From Vreelandella populi (GTDB lineage Bacteria > Pseudomonadota > Gammaproteobacteria > Pseudomonadales > Halomonadaceae), in assembly GCF_003989825.1 (NCBI RefSeq), contig NZ_RZHE01000015.1, positions 610,611 to 674,610 of the forward strand: a stretch of DNA of 64,000 nucleotides, in the 5' to 3' direction. The notes under the pieces are model-generated. The model did no database searches. It was not told the origin of the DNA and saw only the letters and a program-made list of their open reading frames with translations. The position numbers were made by a program, and so were the translations under genes. Shown here one piece after another: positions 10,012 to 19,003 of the stretch; within the stretch, counting starts at the first letter, position 1; the number at the start of each line of letters is the position of its first letter.

Positions 10012-10037
10012 GATATAACCTCACACCAATGTTATTA

Positions 10038-10724
10038 TTAGTTCTTTAGGCCACGTGGCTTATCGATAGCAGGGAGAATAGGACCAAGATTTTGATGGAT
10101 CCAATTCAAAGCCTGAATGCGGTTATGTACGTTTATTTTTCTGAATATATTATAAAGATGTGATTTAACAGTATGCTCGCTGACAAATAGCCGCTCAGCA
10201 ATTTGTTGGTTTGAAGAGCCTGCTTTCAATAATGAAATAATTTCAATTTCACGATTTGTCAGTCCGCAGGTGGGTCTAAACGCGTTGGTTTGTGATTTGC
10301 GATAAAACAGAATCAGCCGAGCCATTAATTCACGCGACATCCAGAGTTCACCGTCCAATAAGGCGTGAATTCCTTTGCAAATAATATCCAGACTCTGCTC
10401 ACGATAGAAAATGCCTTTTAAATGGGCACAGGAAAGCGCTTCTAACGCATGGTTCATGTTACGGATGTTAAACGCGGCAAGCGTTGCATTTGCTAATGCT
10501 TCAGGCAGTTGATCCTGCCACTCGGGCAGAGCATCAATACTGATATGATCGCTATCAATAAGCAGCAAAAGTTTTTCTGATGTACCAGCCGGCAGGGAAG
10601 AATGACGTGAGTAGATGCTCACTTGAAAGCCGGTATGCTTATTTAAATATTCAGCAAATAGCTGAGATTGAGGACTCTGCTCGGTAAGAATATACACCGA
10701 GTCGGTGGATTGTTCCTTTTTCAT
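10038..10724 (-). CDS. csgD: LuxR-type transcriptional regulator, CsgD-like
   Basis: CsgD is the master regulator of curli and biofilm matrix. The N-terminal part resembles the unusual receiver-like domain of CsgD (LLLLIDSDHI, HLKGIFYREQSLDIICKGIHALLDGELWMSRELM) and lacks the acidic cluster of true receivers. The C-terminal half is a LuxR helix-turn-helix: LTNREIEIISLLKAGSSNQQIAERLFVSEHTVKSHLYNIFRKI (in two parts, about 156-200). At 228 residues it is close to the family size (216 in E. coli). It is first of a two-gene operon with csgE, transcribed from a long AT-rich region shared with rdgB. A GerE-like regulator of another matrix system is the alternative. Confidence 0.82.
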   Translation of the reverse strand: MKKEQSTDSVYILTEQSPQSQLFAEYLNKHTGFQVSIYSRHSSLPAGTSEKLLLLIDSDHISIDALPEWQDQLPEALANATLAAFNIRNMNHALEALSCAHLKGIFYREQSLDIICKGIHALLDGELWMSRELMARLILFYRKSQTNAFRPTCGLTNREIEIISLLKAGSSNQQIAERLFVSEHTVKSHLYNIFRKINVHNRIQALNWIHQNLGPILPAIDKPRGLKN

Positions 10725-11000
10725 GGTAAGGCCCTGGTAAGAAGGAGTGAGCTATCAGCGGCACTAGTGTTACCTATAAGCCCCATTTCGTAAAGTTTTG
10801 TTACCAACTTATTTTTTATATACGTAATAACTAATATTTATATAAATATAACATATGCTATAACTCATTGTTATAAAACATATTTTTTTATATTAATAAC
10901 ATTATTCTAATTAAAAAAATATACATTTGGTAACACGCAGTTAAATATAGAACGAGTTTTTTAGGCGTACACTGACCCACTTATGCTCGGAGATTATGCG
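10725..11000. promoter_or_regulatory. AT-rich divergent control region csgD / rdgB with GTTACC repeats
   Basis: The 276 bases between csgD and rdgB are markedly AT-rich from 10797 to 10925, unlike the flanking genes. Three copies of a GGTAAC motif are present: GTGTTACC at 10767-10774, GTTACCAA at 10800-10807 and TTGGTAACAC at 10927-10936. The first and last are exact inverses over 8 bases (GTGTTACC/GGTAACAC), and the second and last over 8 bases (GTTACCAA/TTGGTAAC), so the motifs bracket the AT-rich block. Long, curved, AT-rich upstream DNA with many operators is typical of csgD promoters in enterobacteria. The regulator reading GGTAAC is unknown. Confidence 0.5.
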
Positions 11001-11609
11001 ATGTCTATGGTTAATACCCTGGTTCTAGCAAGCGGTAATGCAGGAAAGCTAAGAGAGTTCAATCAGTTGCTGGCTCCTCTGGGGTTTGATATCCGTCCCC
11101 AGGCAGATTTTGGTGTACACGATGTTGAAGAAACAGGACTGACCTTTGTTGAAAATGCGCTTTTAAAGGCACGTGAGGCGAGCCGTGTCAGCGGATTACC
11201 CGCGCTGGCGGACGATTCCGGGCTGGAGGTGGATGCTTTAGCAGGCCAACCGGGTATTTATTCAGCGCGCTATGCCGGTGAGCCGAAAAGTGATCAGCGC
11301 AATAATGAAAAGCTTCTGACAGCCCTTAGCGACTGCGCGGAAGGCCAGCGCACCGGGCGCTATTGGTGCGTGCTGGTGTATTTGCGCCATCCGGCTGACC
11401 CGGTACCCATCATTGTCCAGCGCAGTTGGGAAGGCGAGCTGCTTGCCCATCCGCGCGGTGAACAAGGTTTTGGCTATGACCCGCTTTTTTGGTTGCCCGA
11501 GCAGGGCATGAGTGTGGCCGAACTGCCCAGTGAAATGAAAAATCGGCTAAGCCATCGTGGCCGAGCGCTACAAGGGTTGGTAGACATGCTCAAGGTGGCG
11601 CATGGCTAA
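11001..11609 (+). CDS. rdgB: XTP/dITP diphosphatase (RdgB/HAM1 family)
   Basis: RdgB hydrolyses dITP, dXTP and ITP so that deaminated purines are not built into DNA. The family marks are VLASGNAGKLREFNQLL at the N-terminus, DVEETGLTFVENALLKAREA, ALADDSGLEVDALAGQPGIYSARYAG, the GFGYDPLFWLPE loop and the C-terminal KNRLSHRGRALQ. The frame could begin at 10983, but ATG 11001 has GGAG 8 bases upstream and gives the usual 202 residues. The stop overlaps the hemW start by 8 bases, as in Pseudomonas where the two are also paired. Confidence 0.95.
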   Translation: MSMVNTLVLASGNAGKLREFNQLLAPLGFDIRPQADFGVHDVEETGLTFVENALLKAREASRVSGLPALADDSGLEVDALAGQPGIYSARYAGEPKSDQRNNEKLLTALSDCAEGQRTGRYWCVLVYLRHPADPVPIIVQRSWEGELLAHPRGEQGFGYDPLFWLPEQGMSVAELPSEMKNRLSHRGRALQGLVDMLKVAHG

Positions 11610-12771
11610 GCCATTGCCGCCCCTGTCGCTGTATATCCACACCCCTTGGTGTGTTCGCAAGTGTCCTTACTGCGATTTCAACTCCCACGAGCCTCAGTCG
11701 CAAACGCTGCCTGAAGCGGCGTATCTTGATGCCTTACTAAAAGATCTGGACGGTGATCTTGCGCTTGCCGCCGGACGTGAAATACACACCATCTTTATTG
11801 GCGGTGGTACGCCAAGCCTGCTGTCACCGACGTTCTATCAGCGCCTTTTCAAGGAAATACAGCGGCGGCTGGCGTTCTCCTCCACAATTGAAATTACCCT
11901 GGAGGCCAACCCTGGCACCACCGAGCAGGAGCGTTTCATTGGCTATCGGGAAGCGGGTATCAATCGCTTATCGCTAGGTACGCAAAGCTTTCAGCCTGCC
12001 CAGCTTGAGGCGTTAGGTCGCATTCATGGTGCCGGTGAGGCGATCAGCGCCGTGGGGCAGGCACGTGCGGCAGGTTTTGACAACATCAATATTGATTTGA
12101 TGCACGGCCTGCCTGGCCAGACGCCTGAACTTGCTCTAGCCGATATCGATCAGGCACTTGCTCTCAAGCCTGATCATCTTTCTTGGTATCAACTGACCCT
12201 TGAACCTAATACAGCGTTTCATTCACAGCCGCCGGTGTTGCCGGAAGAGGAAGCGCTTTGGGATATCCAGGAAATGGGCCACCAGCGCCTGGAGCAGGCT
12301 GGCTTTTCGCGCTACGAGATTTCCGCCTATGCCACGCGGGGCAGGCAGAGCCGCCACAACCTCAACTATTGGCAGTTTGGCGATTATCTGGGAATTGGTG
12401 CCGGTGCCCACGGCAAGTTAACGGCAATTGATTCTGACGGGCAATGGCATATCGAACGGCGCTGGAAAACGCGCCAGCCCGAGGCTTATCTAAGACGCGC
12501 TGATGATCCACGAGGCTTTCTAGCCGGTAAGCAGCCCATCAGTCTCGATGAGCTGCCACTCGAATTTGCCATGAATGCGCTGCGTTTGACCGAAGGTGTA
12601 AAGCTTTCCACCTGGTCGGCACATACCGGACAGGCGAAAGAGGTGCTTCTGGCTCGCTTACAAAGTGCTTTAAAAAAAGGACTTTTGATGGAAATGCCTG
12701 AAAAGCTGCGTGCCTCGCCTCAAGGTCTATTATTCTTGAATGAGTTGCTGGCCATGATCAGCGACGAGTAA
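11602..12771 (+). CDS. hemW: Radical SAM haem chaperone HemW
   Basis: HemW is a HemN-like radical-SAM protein that binds haem and delivers it to target proteins; it is not a true coproporphyrinogen oxidase. The 4Fe-4S motif CVRKCPYC lies at about residues 17-24 (one Cys more N-terminal than the CxxxCxxC of HemN). Other marks are TIFIGGGTPSLL, ITLEANPGT, GINRLSLGTQSF and INIDLMHGLPGQT. The C-terminal part ending at 389 residues matches HemW length (378 in E. coli). It is translationally coupled to rdgB. Confidence 0.93.
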   Translation: MAKPLPPLSLYIHTPWCVRKCPYCDFNSHEPQSQTLPEAAYLDALLKDLDGDLALAAGREIHTIFIGGGTPSLLSPTFYQRLFKEIQRRLAFSSTIEITLEANPGTTEQERFIGYREAGINRLSLGTQSFQPAQLEALGRIHGAGEAISAVGQARAAGFDNINIDLMHGLPGQTPELALADIDQALALKPDHLSWYQLTLEPNTAFHSQPPVLPEEEALWDIQEMGHQRLEQAGFSRYEISAYATRGRQSRHNLNYWQFGDYLGIGAGAHGKLTAIDSDGQWHIERRWKTRQPEAYLRRADDPRGFLAGKQPISLDELPLEFAMNALRLTEGVKLSTWSAHTGQAKEVLLARLQSALKKGLLMEMPEKLRASPQGLLFLNELLAMISDE

Positions 12772-12802
12772 TTCAAGCGCTTTAACAAACAAGGAGTGAG
12801 TG

Positions 12803-13477
12803 ATGCGTATTTCCCGACTACTAACCCCGTTAGCCGCCGCAATTTTGGTGGCTGGTTGTGCCACTTCTGACCCTTATGGTGGCCAAACACAACGCTCATC
12901 GACAGGTATGGGAACAGGGATTGGCGCTGCGGTAGGTGCTGCAGCGGGTGCGCTTTCAGGCAGTGGTAGCACTAGCCGTCGTGACCGCGCCCTGATCGGT
13001 GCCGCTGTAGGCGCTGCCGCTGGTGCCGGGGTGGGCGCTTATATGGATCGCCAGGAGCAGCAGCTTCGCCAAAACCTGCAGGGCTCGCGCATTGAAATCG
13101 ATCGCCGTGGCGATGATATCGTGCTGAATATGCCCAGCAGTGTTACTTTCGGCTTTGACTCATCTGACCTGACCGGCGATGCCCGTAGTGCGCTCAATGA
13201 AGTGGCCAGCATTCTCAACCAGTATACTGACACTCGGGTCAATATCGCAGGCCATACCGACAGTACCGGTGACGCCAGCTATAACCAGCGGCTTTCTGAA
13301 CGTCGTGCCCAGGCGGTAGGTAGCTACCTGAGCCAGAATGGCGTTTCATCCTCACGTCTTAATACCATGGGTTACGGCGCCAATCAGCCGGTGGCCAGCA
13401 ATAATACCGACCAGGGCCGTGCGCAGAACCGTCGAGTAGAAATTACCCTGACCCCTACCGGTAACGGCCAGCGTTAA
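12803..13477 (+). CDS. OmpA-family lipoprotein with glycine-zipper region (YiaD-like)
   Basis: This outer-membrane lipoprotein is anchored by lipid and binds peptidoglycan. A lipobox LVAGC follows a short signal helix (Cys at about residue 20). Residues about 40-85 contain two Gly/Ala-rich glycine-zipper stretches (GTGIGAAVGAAAGALSG and GAAVGAAAGAGVGAYM), which may insert in membrane. The C-terminal half is an OmpA domain with VTFGFDSSDL, VNIAGHTDSTGDASYNQRLSERRAQAV and GRAQNRRVEITL, the diaminopimelate-binding pattern. ATG 12803, 6 bases past AAGGAG, is preferred over the in-frame GTG one codon earlier. It is a single-gene unit with its own terminator. Confidence 0.9.
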   Translation: MRISRLLTPLAAAILVAGCATSDPYGGQTQRSSTGMGTGIGAAVGAAAGALSGSGSTSRRDRALIGAAVGAAAGAGVGAYMDRQEQQLRQNLQGSRIEIDRRGDDIVLNMPSSVTFGFDSSDLTGDARSALNEVASILNQYTDTRVNIAGHTDSTGDASYNQRLSERRAQAVGSYLSQNGVSSSRLNTMGYGANQPVASNNTDQGRAQNRRVEITLTPTGNGQR

Positions 13478-13506
13478 GTATTCCACTAGCCGCGCATTGC
13501 TGTTCA

Positions 13507-13538
13507 AAGCCCGCTATGCTCCCATAGCGGGCTTTTTT
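13507..13538 (+). terminator. Rho-independent terminator after the OmpA-like lipoprotein gene
   Basis: AAGCCCGCTATG pairs with CATAGCGGGCTT, with a short loop, and a run of six T follows. It lies about 30 bases past the lipoprotein stop. Confidence 0.9.
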
Positions 13539-13561
13539 CGTTCACCTGTTTACGAGCAACC

Positions 13562-14407
13562 ATGCTGTCTTATCAACACGCCTACCATGCCGGTAATTTT
13601 GCCGATGTACACAAACATCTGACGCTTTATGCCGTTACGGATTATCTATTACGTAAAAAAACGACCATTACATATATAGATACGCATGCAGGTCGAGGTC
13701 TATATCCACTAGCGACCAAAGAGGCCCAACGCCTTCAGGAGTACCGTGAAGGTATCTGGCCCCTCTGGCAGGCGCGCGAACAGCTCTCCGACCCGCTGCT
13801 TAATGGCTGGTTAAATGCCGTTTCGGCCGCACAGCCCGTGGCGCAGGAATTGACGCACTATCCCGGTTCACCCTGGTGGCTAAGTCAGCCGCTGCGCGAG
13901 CATGACCGGCTACGCCTGTTTGAGCTTCATCCGGGTGAACATCAGCATCTGAATGCTCAGGTGCTTCCGCCTCAAGCGCAACGTATCCATGGCGATGGTC
14001 TAGCAGGTTTGACCGCCATGCTACCGGTAGCAACGCCACGCCTTTGCGTATTGATTGACCCAAGTTTCGAGCGCAAGGTGGAATACCAGGAGGTTGCGGA
14101 TACGGTTATTCATGCGCTGGAAAAGGCCCGCCACGGCGTGGTGATGGTCTGGTATCCGCTGCTGCCTGCCGGGCATCACCACGTACTGCTGAACGCGCTG
14201 AAGAACAGCGGCGTACGCAAGATATGGCGCAGCGAGCTTCTACTGCGCGCCCCCACCGAGCAGACTCACGGCATGTACGGCAGCGGTATGCTGGTGATCA
14301 ACCCGCCCTGGGGGCTGGATGAGCGCCTGGCAACGGCCATGGCCGAAGTAACTCCCTGCCTTGGCGAAGAAAGCCGTCATGAGGCGCAGTGGTGGGTGGA
14401 GGAGTAG
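13562..14407 (+). CDS. rlmJ: 23S rRNA (adenine(2030)-N6)-methyltransferase RlmJ
   Basis: RlmJ methylates A2030 of 23S rRNA. The 281-residue protein starts MLSYQHAYHAGNFADVHKH, the hallmark N-terminus of the family (E. coli YhiR). It then has TYIDTHAGRGLY (SAM-binding loop region) and LRLFELHPGEH, the catalytic motif region VLIDPSFERKVEY (DPSF-type DPP[FY] variant, about 163-175) and VMVWYPLL. The start is 24 bases beyond the upstream terminator with no strong Shine-Dalgarno sequence, so the mRNA may have a very short leader. Confidence 0.94.
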   Translation: MLSYQHAYHAGNFADVHKHLTLYAVTDYLLRKKTTITYIDTHAGRGLYPLATKEAQRLQEYREGIWPLWQAREQLSDPLLNGWLNAVSAAQPVAQELTHYPGSPWWLSQPLREHDRLRLFELHPGEHQHLNAQVLPPQAQRIHGDGLAGLTAMLPVATPRLCVLIDPSFERKVEYQEVADTVIHALEKARHGVVMVWYPLLPAGHHHVLLNALKNSGVRKIWRSELLLRAPTEQTHGMYGSGMLVINPPWGLDERLATAMAEVTPCLGEESRHEAQWWVEE

Positions 14408-14504
14408 CCAGACCTTGAGCAACGCCAGGTTCGCAACGTGGGGCCTCATACACCTCGACCAGCAATAAATTGATTAACCGCTAGCGATATTAAGTGGCCA
14501 CTCT

Positions 14505-14550
14505 GCATTAAAGTCGTTCATGCACACTCAAGAAATGATCACTTTAATGC
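14505..14550 (+). promoter_or_regulatory. Inverted repeat upstream of the MetE-like gene
   Basis: A perfect 10-bp inverted repeat, GCATTAAAGT (14505-14514) and ACTTTAATGC (14541-14550), is separated by 26 bases that themselves contain a TCAT/ATGA pair. It lies 58-103 bases before the methyltransferase start. It could be a dimer operator or a leader hairpin. The bases 14408-14607 around it hold no gene. Confidence 0.4.
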
Positions 14551-14607
14551 GTCTTGGGGATGGGGGACGATACAACGATACGCTCAATCTAACGTTGGAG
14601 ATGCTAC

Positions 14608-15717
14608 ATGAGCCTCAATTCTGCCCCTTTTCCCGCCGATGTGGTCGGCAGCCTTCTGCGCCCTACGGCTATCAAAAATGCTCGCTTGGCGTATCAAGCC
14701 GGTGAACTGGATGCCCATGATCTGCGTCGCGTCGAGGATGACGCCATTGCCCAGGCGGTGAAAAGCCAGTGTCAGTGCGGCTTGAAAGTGGTGACCGATG
14801 GTGAGTTTCGCCGCGCCTGGTGGCATTTTGATTTTTTTGAAGGGCTTGAAGGCGTCGAAGGCTACGATGCCGAGCAGGGCATCCAGTTTGCCGGTGTGCA
14901 GACCAAGTCGCGCAACGTGCGCGTGACGGGCAAGCTGGGTTTTGGTCGTCATCCAATGCTTGAAGACTTTAAATTTCTTGCCAGCATTGCTGAGGGCGCT
15001 GTGCCCAAGATGACCATTCCGAGCCCAAGCGTACTGCATTTTCGGGGTGGCCGTGGCGTGGTCAGTGAAGAGGCTTATCCGAATATCAATGATTTCTTCA
15101 CCGACTTGGCGAGCGTCTACAAAGAAGCGATCAGCGCGTTTTATGCCGCTGGCTGTCGCTACCTTCAGCTTGACGATACCGTGTGGGCATATCTGTGCTC
15201 GCAAGAGCAGCGCGCCCTGGTGATTGAACGCGAAGAGGATCCGGATCATCTGGCTCAGGTGTATGCCGAGGTTATCAACCAAGCGCTTGAGGACAAACCG
15301 CATGACCTGGTAGTCGGTATGCACGTGTGCCGGGGCAACTTTCGCTCTACCTGGATATCCGAAGGGGGCTACGAGCCGGTTGCCGAGCTACTGTTTGGCT
15401 CGGTCAATATTGACGCTTTCTTCCTGGAGTACGACTCTGACCGCGCCGGTGACTTCGAACCCTTGCGTTTTATCAAACCGGGCCACCAGAAGGTGGTGCT
15501 TGGCCTGGTGACCACCAAAACCGGTGAGCTTGAAGACCCTGAAGCGATCAAAGAGCGCATTTTTGAAGCCGCCCGTTTTGTACCGCTAGAACAGCTCTGC
15601 CTAAGCACCCAATGCGGCTTTGCCTCGACGGAAGAGGGTAACTCGCTGACCGAGGCGCAGCAACAGGCCAAGCTTGAGCTGGTTGTTCAGGTCGTCCGAG
15701 ACGTATGGGGCGAATAA
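14608..15717 (+). CDS. Cobalamin-independent methionine synthase-like methyltransferase (MetE C-terminal family, YxjG-like)
   Basis: A single-domain relative of the C-terminal catalytic barrel of MetE, 369 residues against about 750 for full MetE. The zinc ligands are visible: His and Cys in GMHVCRGNFR (about 236-240), Glu in FFLEYDS and Cys in STQCGFAST (about 335). The N-terminal GSLLRPTAIKNAR and ITDGEFRR-type segment (VVTDGEFRRAWW) bind substrate in this family. Such proteins transfer methyl groups to homocysteine or related thiols from donors other than polyglutamyl-folate. The actual donor here is unknown. It appears monocistronic, with GGAG before the ATG and an inverted repeat upstream. 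Confidence 0.85.
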   Translation: MSLNSAPFPADVVGSLLRPTAIKNARLAYQAGELDAHDLRRVEDDAIAQAVKSQCQCGLKVVTDGEFRRAWWHFDFFEGLEGVEGYDAEQGIQFAGVQTKSRNVRVTGKLGFGRHPMLEDFKFLASIAEGAVPKMTIPSPSVLHFRGGRGVVSEEAYPNINDFFTDLASVYKEAISAFYAAGCRYLQLDDTVWAYLCSQEQRALVIEREEDPDHLAQVYAEVINQALEDKPHDLVVGMHVCRGNFRSTWISEGGYEPVAELLFGSVNIDAFFLEYDSDRAGDFEPLRFIKPGHQKVVLGLVTTKTGELEDPEAIKERIFEAARFVPLEQLCLSTQCGFASTEEGNSLTEAQQQAKLELVVQVVRDVWGE

Positions 15718-15730
15718 CGCCCCACACAGG

Positions 15731-17101
15731 TTACTTCCCTATACAGAAGCTGCCGAAAATCTCGCCGAGCAGATCATCAGCGCTGAATTCTCCGGTGATC
15801 TCGCCGAGCGCCTGCTGAGCGTCGCGCAGGTCTTCAGCCAGTAGCTCACCTGCGCCATAGCCATCTAACTGGGCGCGTCCGGCCTCAAGCGCTGCCATGG
15901 CACGGTCAAGCGCGTCCAGGTGCCGCCGTCGGGCGGAAAAGCGCCCTTCAGTGGTGGCGGCAAAGCCCATTACGCTCTTCAGGTGCCCTTTTAAGTTATC
16001 CACACCGGCTCCGGTCTTGGCCGAAAGGCGCAGCGTTGGGGTGGGTGTGGATAAATCAATTCCTGCGGATTCGGCGCTGGTGTCGATTTTGTTGCGCACT
16101 AGCGTCAAACGGCTTTGATCGGGAAGCCGTGCTACAAACTCCGGCCAGATGGCCATTGGGTCTGTTGCGTCAGTGGTCGAGGCATCCACCAGCAGAAGCA
16201 CGCGGTCAGCCTTTTCTATCTCATCCCAGGCGCGAGCCACACCGATCTTTTCCACCGCATCCGGCGTATCTCGAAGGCCCGCTGTATCGATGATATGCAG
16301 CGGCATTCCATCAATGTGAATGTACTCGCGCAGCACGTCCCGAGTGGTGCCGGCAATATCGGTCACGATAGCCGTATCCTGCTCGGTAAGAGCGTTCAAG
16401 AGGCTTGATTTACCCGCATTGGGGCGCCCGGCAATCACCACGCTCATACCTTCACGCAAAAGCGCGCCCTGACCTGCTGCCTTGCGTACCTCGCTTAGCG
16501 CCTGCTGAACATCCGTCAGGTGTTTTGCCACGTGACCATCGGCAAGAAAGTCGATCTCCTCTTCCGGGAAGTCGATTGCGGCCTCGACATACACACGCAG
16601 TTCTATAAGCCTTGTGACCAGTGCCGATACACGGCTGGAGAACTCACCCTGAAGCGAGCGTACGGCGTTTTCCGCCGCCGAGCGTGAGGTGGCATCGATC
16701 AGATCGGCAATCGCCTCGGCCTGAGCCAGGTCGAGCTTATCATTGAGAAAGGCACGCTCGGAGAACTCGCCGGGGCGGGCCAGGCGGGCACCTAAGGCTA
16801 CACAGCGCTCGAGCAGCATGTCCATGATGATTGGGCCACCGTGGCCCTGTAATTCCAGCACGTCTTCGCCGGTAAATGAGTGGGGGCCATTAAACAGTAG
16901 GGCTATGCCTTCATCAATAGTGCCGTCAGCGCCCTTGAAAGGGCCGTGGTGAGCATGGCGAGGCACTGGGCAATGGCCGAGTACCGCTTCAGCGATAGTC
17001 CGGCAGGCAGGTCCTGAGACACGAATGATGCCTACGCCGCCACGGCCAGGCGGAGTGGCCAACGCGGTAATTGTATCCTGGGTATAAAGTCGTTCAGCCA
17101 T
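15731..17101 (-). CDS. mnmE: tRNA uridine-5-carboxymethylaminomethyl(34) synthesis GTPase MnmE
   Basis: MnmE, with MnmG, makes the cmnm5 modification at wobble U34 of certain tRNAs. The domains seen are the N-terminal folate-binding fold ([22 protein letters not shown]), a helical domain, and an inserted Ras-like G domain with P-loop [28 protein letters not shown] and VRNKID. The chain ends in FCIGK with the catalytic Cys. ATG 17101 is preceded by AGAGG; the longer frame to 17167 has no family similarity. The protein is 456 residues. It follows yidC as in Pseudomonas and E. coli; mnmG is not next to it. Confidence 0.96.
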   Translation of the reverse strand: MAERLYTQDTITALATPPGRGGVGIIRVSGPACRTIAEAVLGHCPVPRHAHHGPFKGADGTIDEGIALLFNGPHSFTGEDVLELQGHGGPIIMDMLLERCVALGARLARPGEFSERAFLNDKLDLAQAEAIADLIDATSRSAAENAVRSLQGEFSSRVSALVTRLIELRVYVEAAIDFPEEEIDFLADGHVAKHLTDVQQALSEVRKAAGQGALLREGMSVVIAGRPNAGKSSLLNALTEQDTAIVTDIAGTTRDVLREYIHIDGMPLHIIDTAGLRDTPDAVEKIGVARAWDEIEKADRVLLLVDASTTDATDPMAIWPEFVARLPDQSRLTLVRNKIDTSAESAGIDLSTPTPTLRLSAKTGAGVDNLKGHLKSVMGFAATTEGRFSARRRHLDALDRAMAALEAGRAQLDGYGAGELLAEDLRDAQQALGEITGEFSADDLLGEIFGSFCIGK

Positions 17102-17154
17102 GGCGCGCCTCTTTGATGGATACATGCATTGTGAATTTGTCGTCTTTAAAACGC

Positions 17155-17182
17155 CAGACCCCCGCACGAGGGCGGGGGTCTG
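17155..17182 (-). terminator. GC-rich terminator hairpin after yidC
   Basis: CAGACCCCCGC pairs with GCGGGGGTCTG around a short loop, 18 bases past the yidC stop codon. The minus-strand tail is only partly T-rich (CGTTTTAAAG), so read-through into mnmE is possible. Confidence 0.65.
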
Positions 17183-17199
17183 ATTACGTGATCGGCGGA

Positions 17200-18888
17200 T
17201 TACTTGGTTCGCAATCCCTTGCCGACGCTTGGGTCTTTCTCGATACGCTTGGTAATAAAGTACTGCTGCGCCACCGAGATGATGTTGTTGACTACCCAGT
17301 AGATAACCAGGCCAGCCGGGAACCAGAGGAAGAAGAAGGTGAAGATGATCGGCAGCATCCTCATGATCTTCGCCTGCATGGGGTCCGGCGGTGTCGGGTT
17401 CAGCATTTGCTGAACAAACATGGATACACCCATCAGAATCGGCAAGATGAAGTACGGGTCCTTGATCGACAGATCCTGAATCCAGAAGATAAACGGCGCG
17501 TGGCGCAGTTCAACGGATTCCAGCAGCATCCAGTACAGCGCGATAAACACCGGCATCTGAATCACGATCGGCAAGCAGCCACCCAAAGGATTAATCTTCT
17601 CCTTTTGGTAGAACTTCATCATCTCTTGAGACATTTTCTGACGGTCATCGCCATACATCTCTTTAAGACGCTGCATTTCCGGGCCTAGCTTGCGCATGCG
17701 TGCCATGGACTTGTAAGCCTTGGCAGACAGCGGGAAGAGCACCAGCTTAACCACTACCGTCAGCAGAACGATCGACCAGCCCCAGTTACCCACGATGTCG
17801 TGGATCTTATCCAGCAGCCAGAACAGCGGGTTGGCAATAAACCACAGCCAGCCATAGTCGACGGTCAGGCGCAGGTTAGGGGCTACCTGTTCAAGATAAT
17901 CCTGAACCTTGGGCCCCATGTAGAGCGTTGCGCCAAGCGTTGCTTCACCTTCCGCCGCAATATTGCTGGTAGGACCGGCAAAGGCGACAACGTTACGGTC
18001 ACTTGAATCAGTGGTGACGTAGTAAAGGTTCTGCTGGTCTTGAGACGGCGCCCAGGCGGATACGAAGTAGTGCTGAATAATCGCGATCCAGCCGCCCTGC
18101 GCTTCACGGTTTTCAAAGTTACGGTTTCGAATATCTTCGAAATCGACCTTTTCATACCGTGCATCAGGCGTGGAGTAGGCCGCGCCGATATAGGAGTTCA
18201 TGCCCAGGGCAACGCCGCTGGACGGGTCCGGGCTATTATCACGTGCCAACTGACCAATAAAGCGAGCGCTGACCGGCGCATTGGTGTTATTGGCAATATA
18301 GTAATTGACGCCGACGGCGTAGTTGTCACGCTCAAACGTCAAACGCTTGATCACTTCAACGCCATTAACGTCGGCACGCAGGTCAACGTTCAGCTGATCC
18401 TGGTCATCGGCCAGGCTGTAGGCATTGCTTTCTGGAGTGAAGGCGATGCGGCTTGCCTGTCCGTCCAGCTGTAAGCCAGAGCGTGCCACGTAACTGCGTG
18501 TGGCGTTGTCTGAGAGCAAAACATAGTTGCGCTCGGTGTCCAGCGTCATCTTGTGCTGGGGCAGAGCGGCATAAACGATGTCGCCGCCGTGCGGATCAAT
18601 ACGCACGTCGAGTACGTCGGTGGTGACCGCGATAAAGTCACGACTTGAGGTGTCACTTTCCGTGTCGCCAGCCAGCCCTTCGCCCACTGCATTGTTCGGT
18701 GCAGACGTTGACGGGACCGCCAGGTCGTTACCGCTTTCAGCATTGGGTAAGGGGGCATTGCTACTGCTTTGGGTAATTTCAGGCGTCGAGTCGTAATCTG
18801 TCGGCCCATAATCCTGATTCCACTGAATGACCAGTAGATAGGCAAGTACTGCCAGTGGAATCAGTAATAGAAGTCTTTTTACGTCCAT
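17200..18888 (-). CDS. yidC: Membrane protein insertase YidC
   Basis: YidC inserts and folds inner-membrane proteins alone or with SecYEG. The 562-residue chain has the proteobacterial layout. First comes an N-terminal membrane anchor ([18 protein letters not shown]), then a large periplasmic beta-domain (about 60-340), then the conserved five-helix core beginning near [20 protein letters not shown]. The core includes the coiled cytoplasmic hairpin [21 protein letters not shown], the [20 protein letters not shown] segment with [10 protein letters not shown], and the last helix with [16 protein letters not shown]. It lies in the order rpmH-rnpA-yidC-mnmE, but the usual yidD between rnpA and yidC is absent. 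Confidence 0.97.
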   Translation of the reverse strand: MDVKRLLLLIPLAVLAYLLVIQWNQDYGPTDYDSTPEITQSSSNAPLPNAESGNDLAVPSTSAPNNAVGEGLAGDTESDTSSRDFIAVTTDVLDVRIDPHGGDIVYAALPQHKMTLDTERNYVLLSDNATRSYVARSGLQLDGQASRIAFTPESNAYSLADDQDQLNVDLRADVNGVEVIKRLTFERDNYAVGVNYYIANNTNAPVSARFIGQLARDNSPDPSSGVALGMNSYIGAAYSTPDARYEKVDFEDIRNRNFENREAQGGWIAIIQHYFVSAWAPSQDQQNLYYVTTDSSDRNVVAFAGPTSNIAAEGEATLGATLYMGPKVQDYLEQVAPNLRLTVDYGWLWFIANPLFWLLDKIHDIVGNWGWSIVLLTVVVKLVLFPLSAKAYKSMARMRKLGPEMQRLKEMYGDDRQKMSQEMMKFYQKEKINPLGGCLPIVIQMPVFIALYWMLLESVELRHAPFIFWIQDLSIKDPYFILPILMGVSMFVQQMLNPTPPDPMQAKIMRMLPIIFTFFFLWFPAGLVIYWVVNNIISVAQQYFITKRIEKDPSVGKGLRTK

Positions 18889-18959
18889 GAGGGTTCTGCC
18901 CGCTGGGTGATGAACATGCTAATGGCGCAGTGTCATTTACTCGACCCATGACACACGAA

Positions 18960-18979
18960 AGCCTGCCAAGCGGCAGGCC
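18960..18979 (-). terminator. Hairpin between rnpA and yidC
   Basis: GCCTGCC and GGCAGGC form a 7-bp stem with a 4-base loop in the 115-base gap where yidD would normally sit. On the minus strand a TTTCG tail follows, so it may be a weak terminator or an RNA-processing site. Confidence 0.5.
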
Positions 18980-19003
18980 GAGGTCGAGCGGCGAGGTGCG
19001 TCG

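Noticed and set aside
14520..14705. Open frame beginning upstream of the MetE-like gene on the plus strand.
   Set aside because: It overlaps the methyltransferase in another frame, has no ribosome site and encodes a low-complexity, non-homologous peptide.
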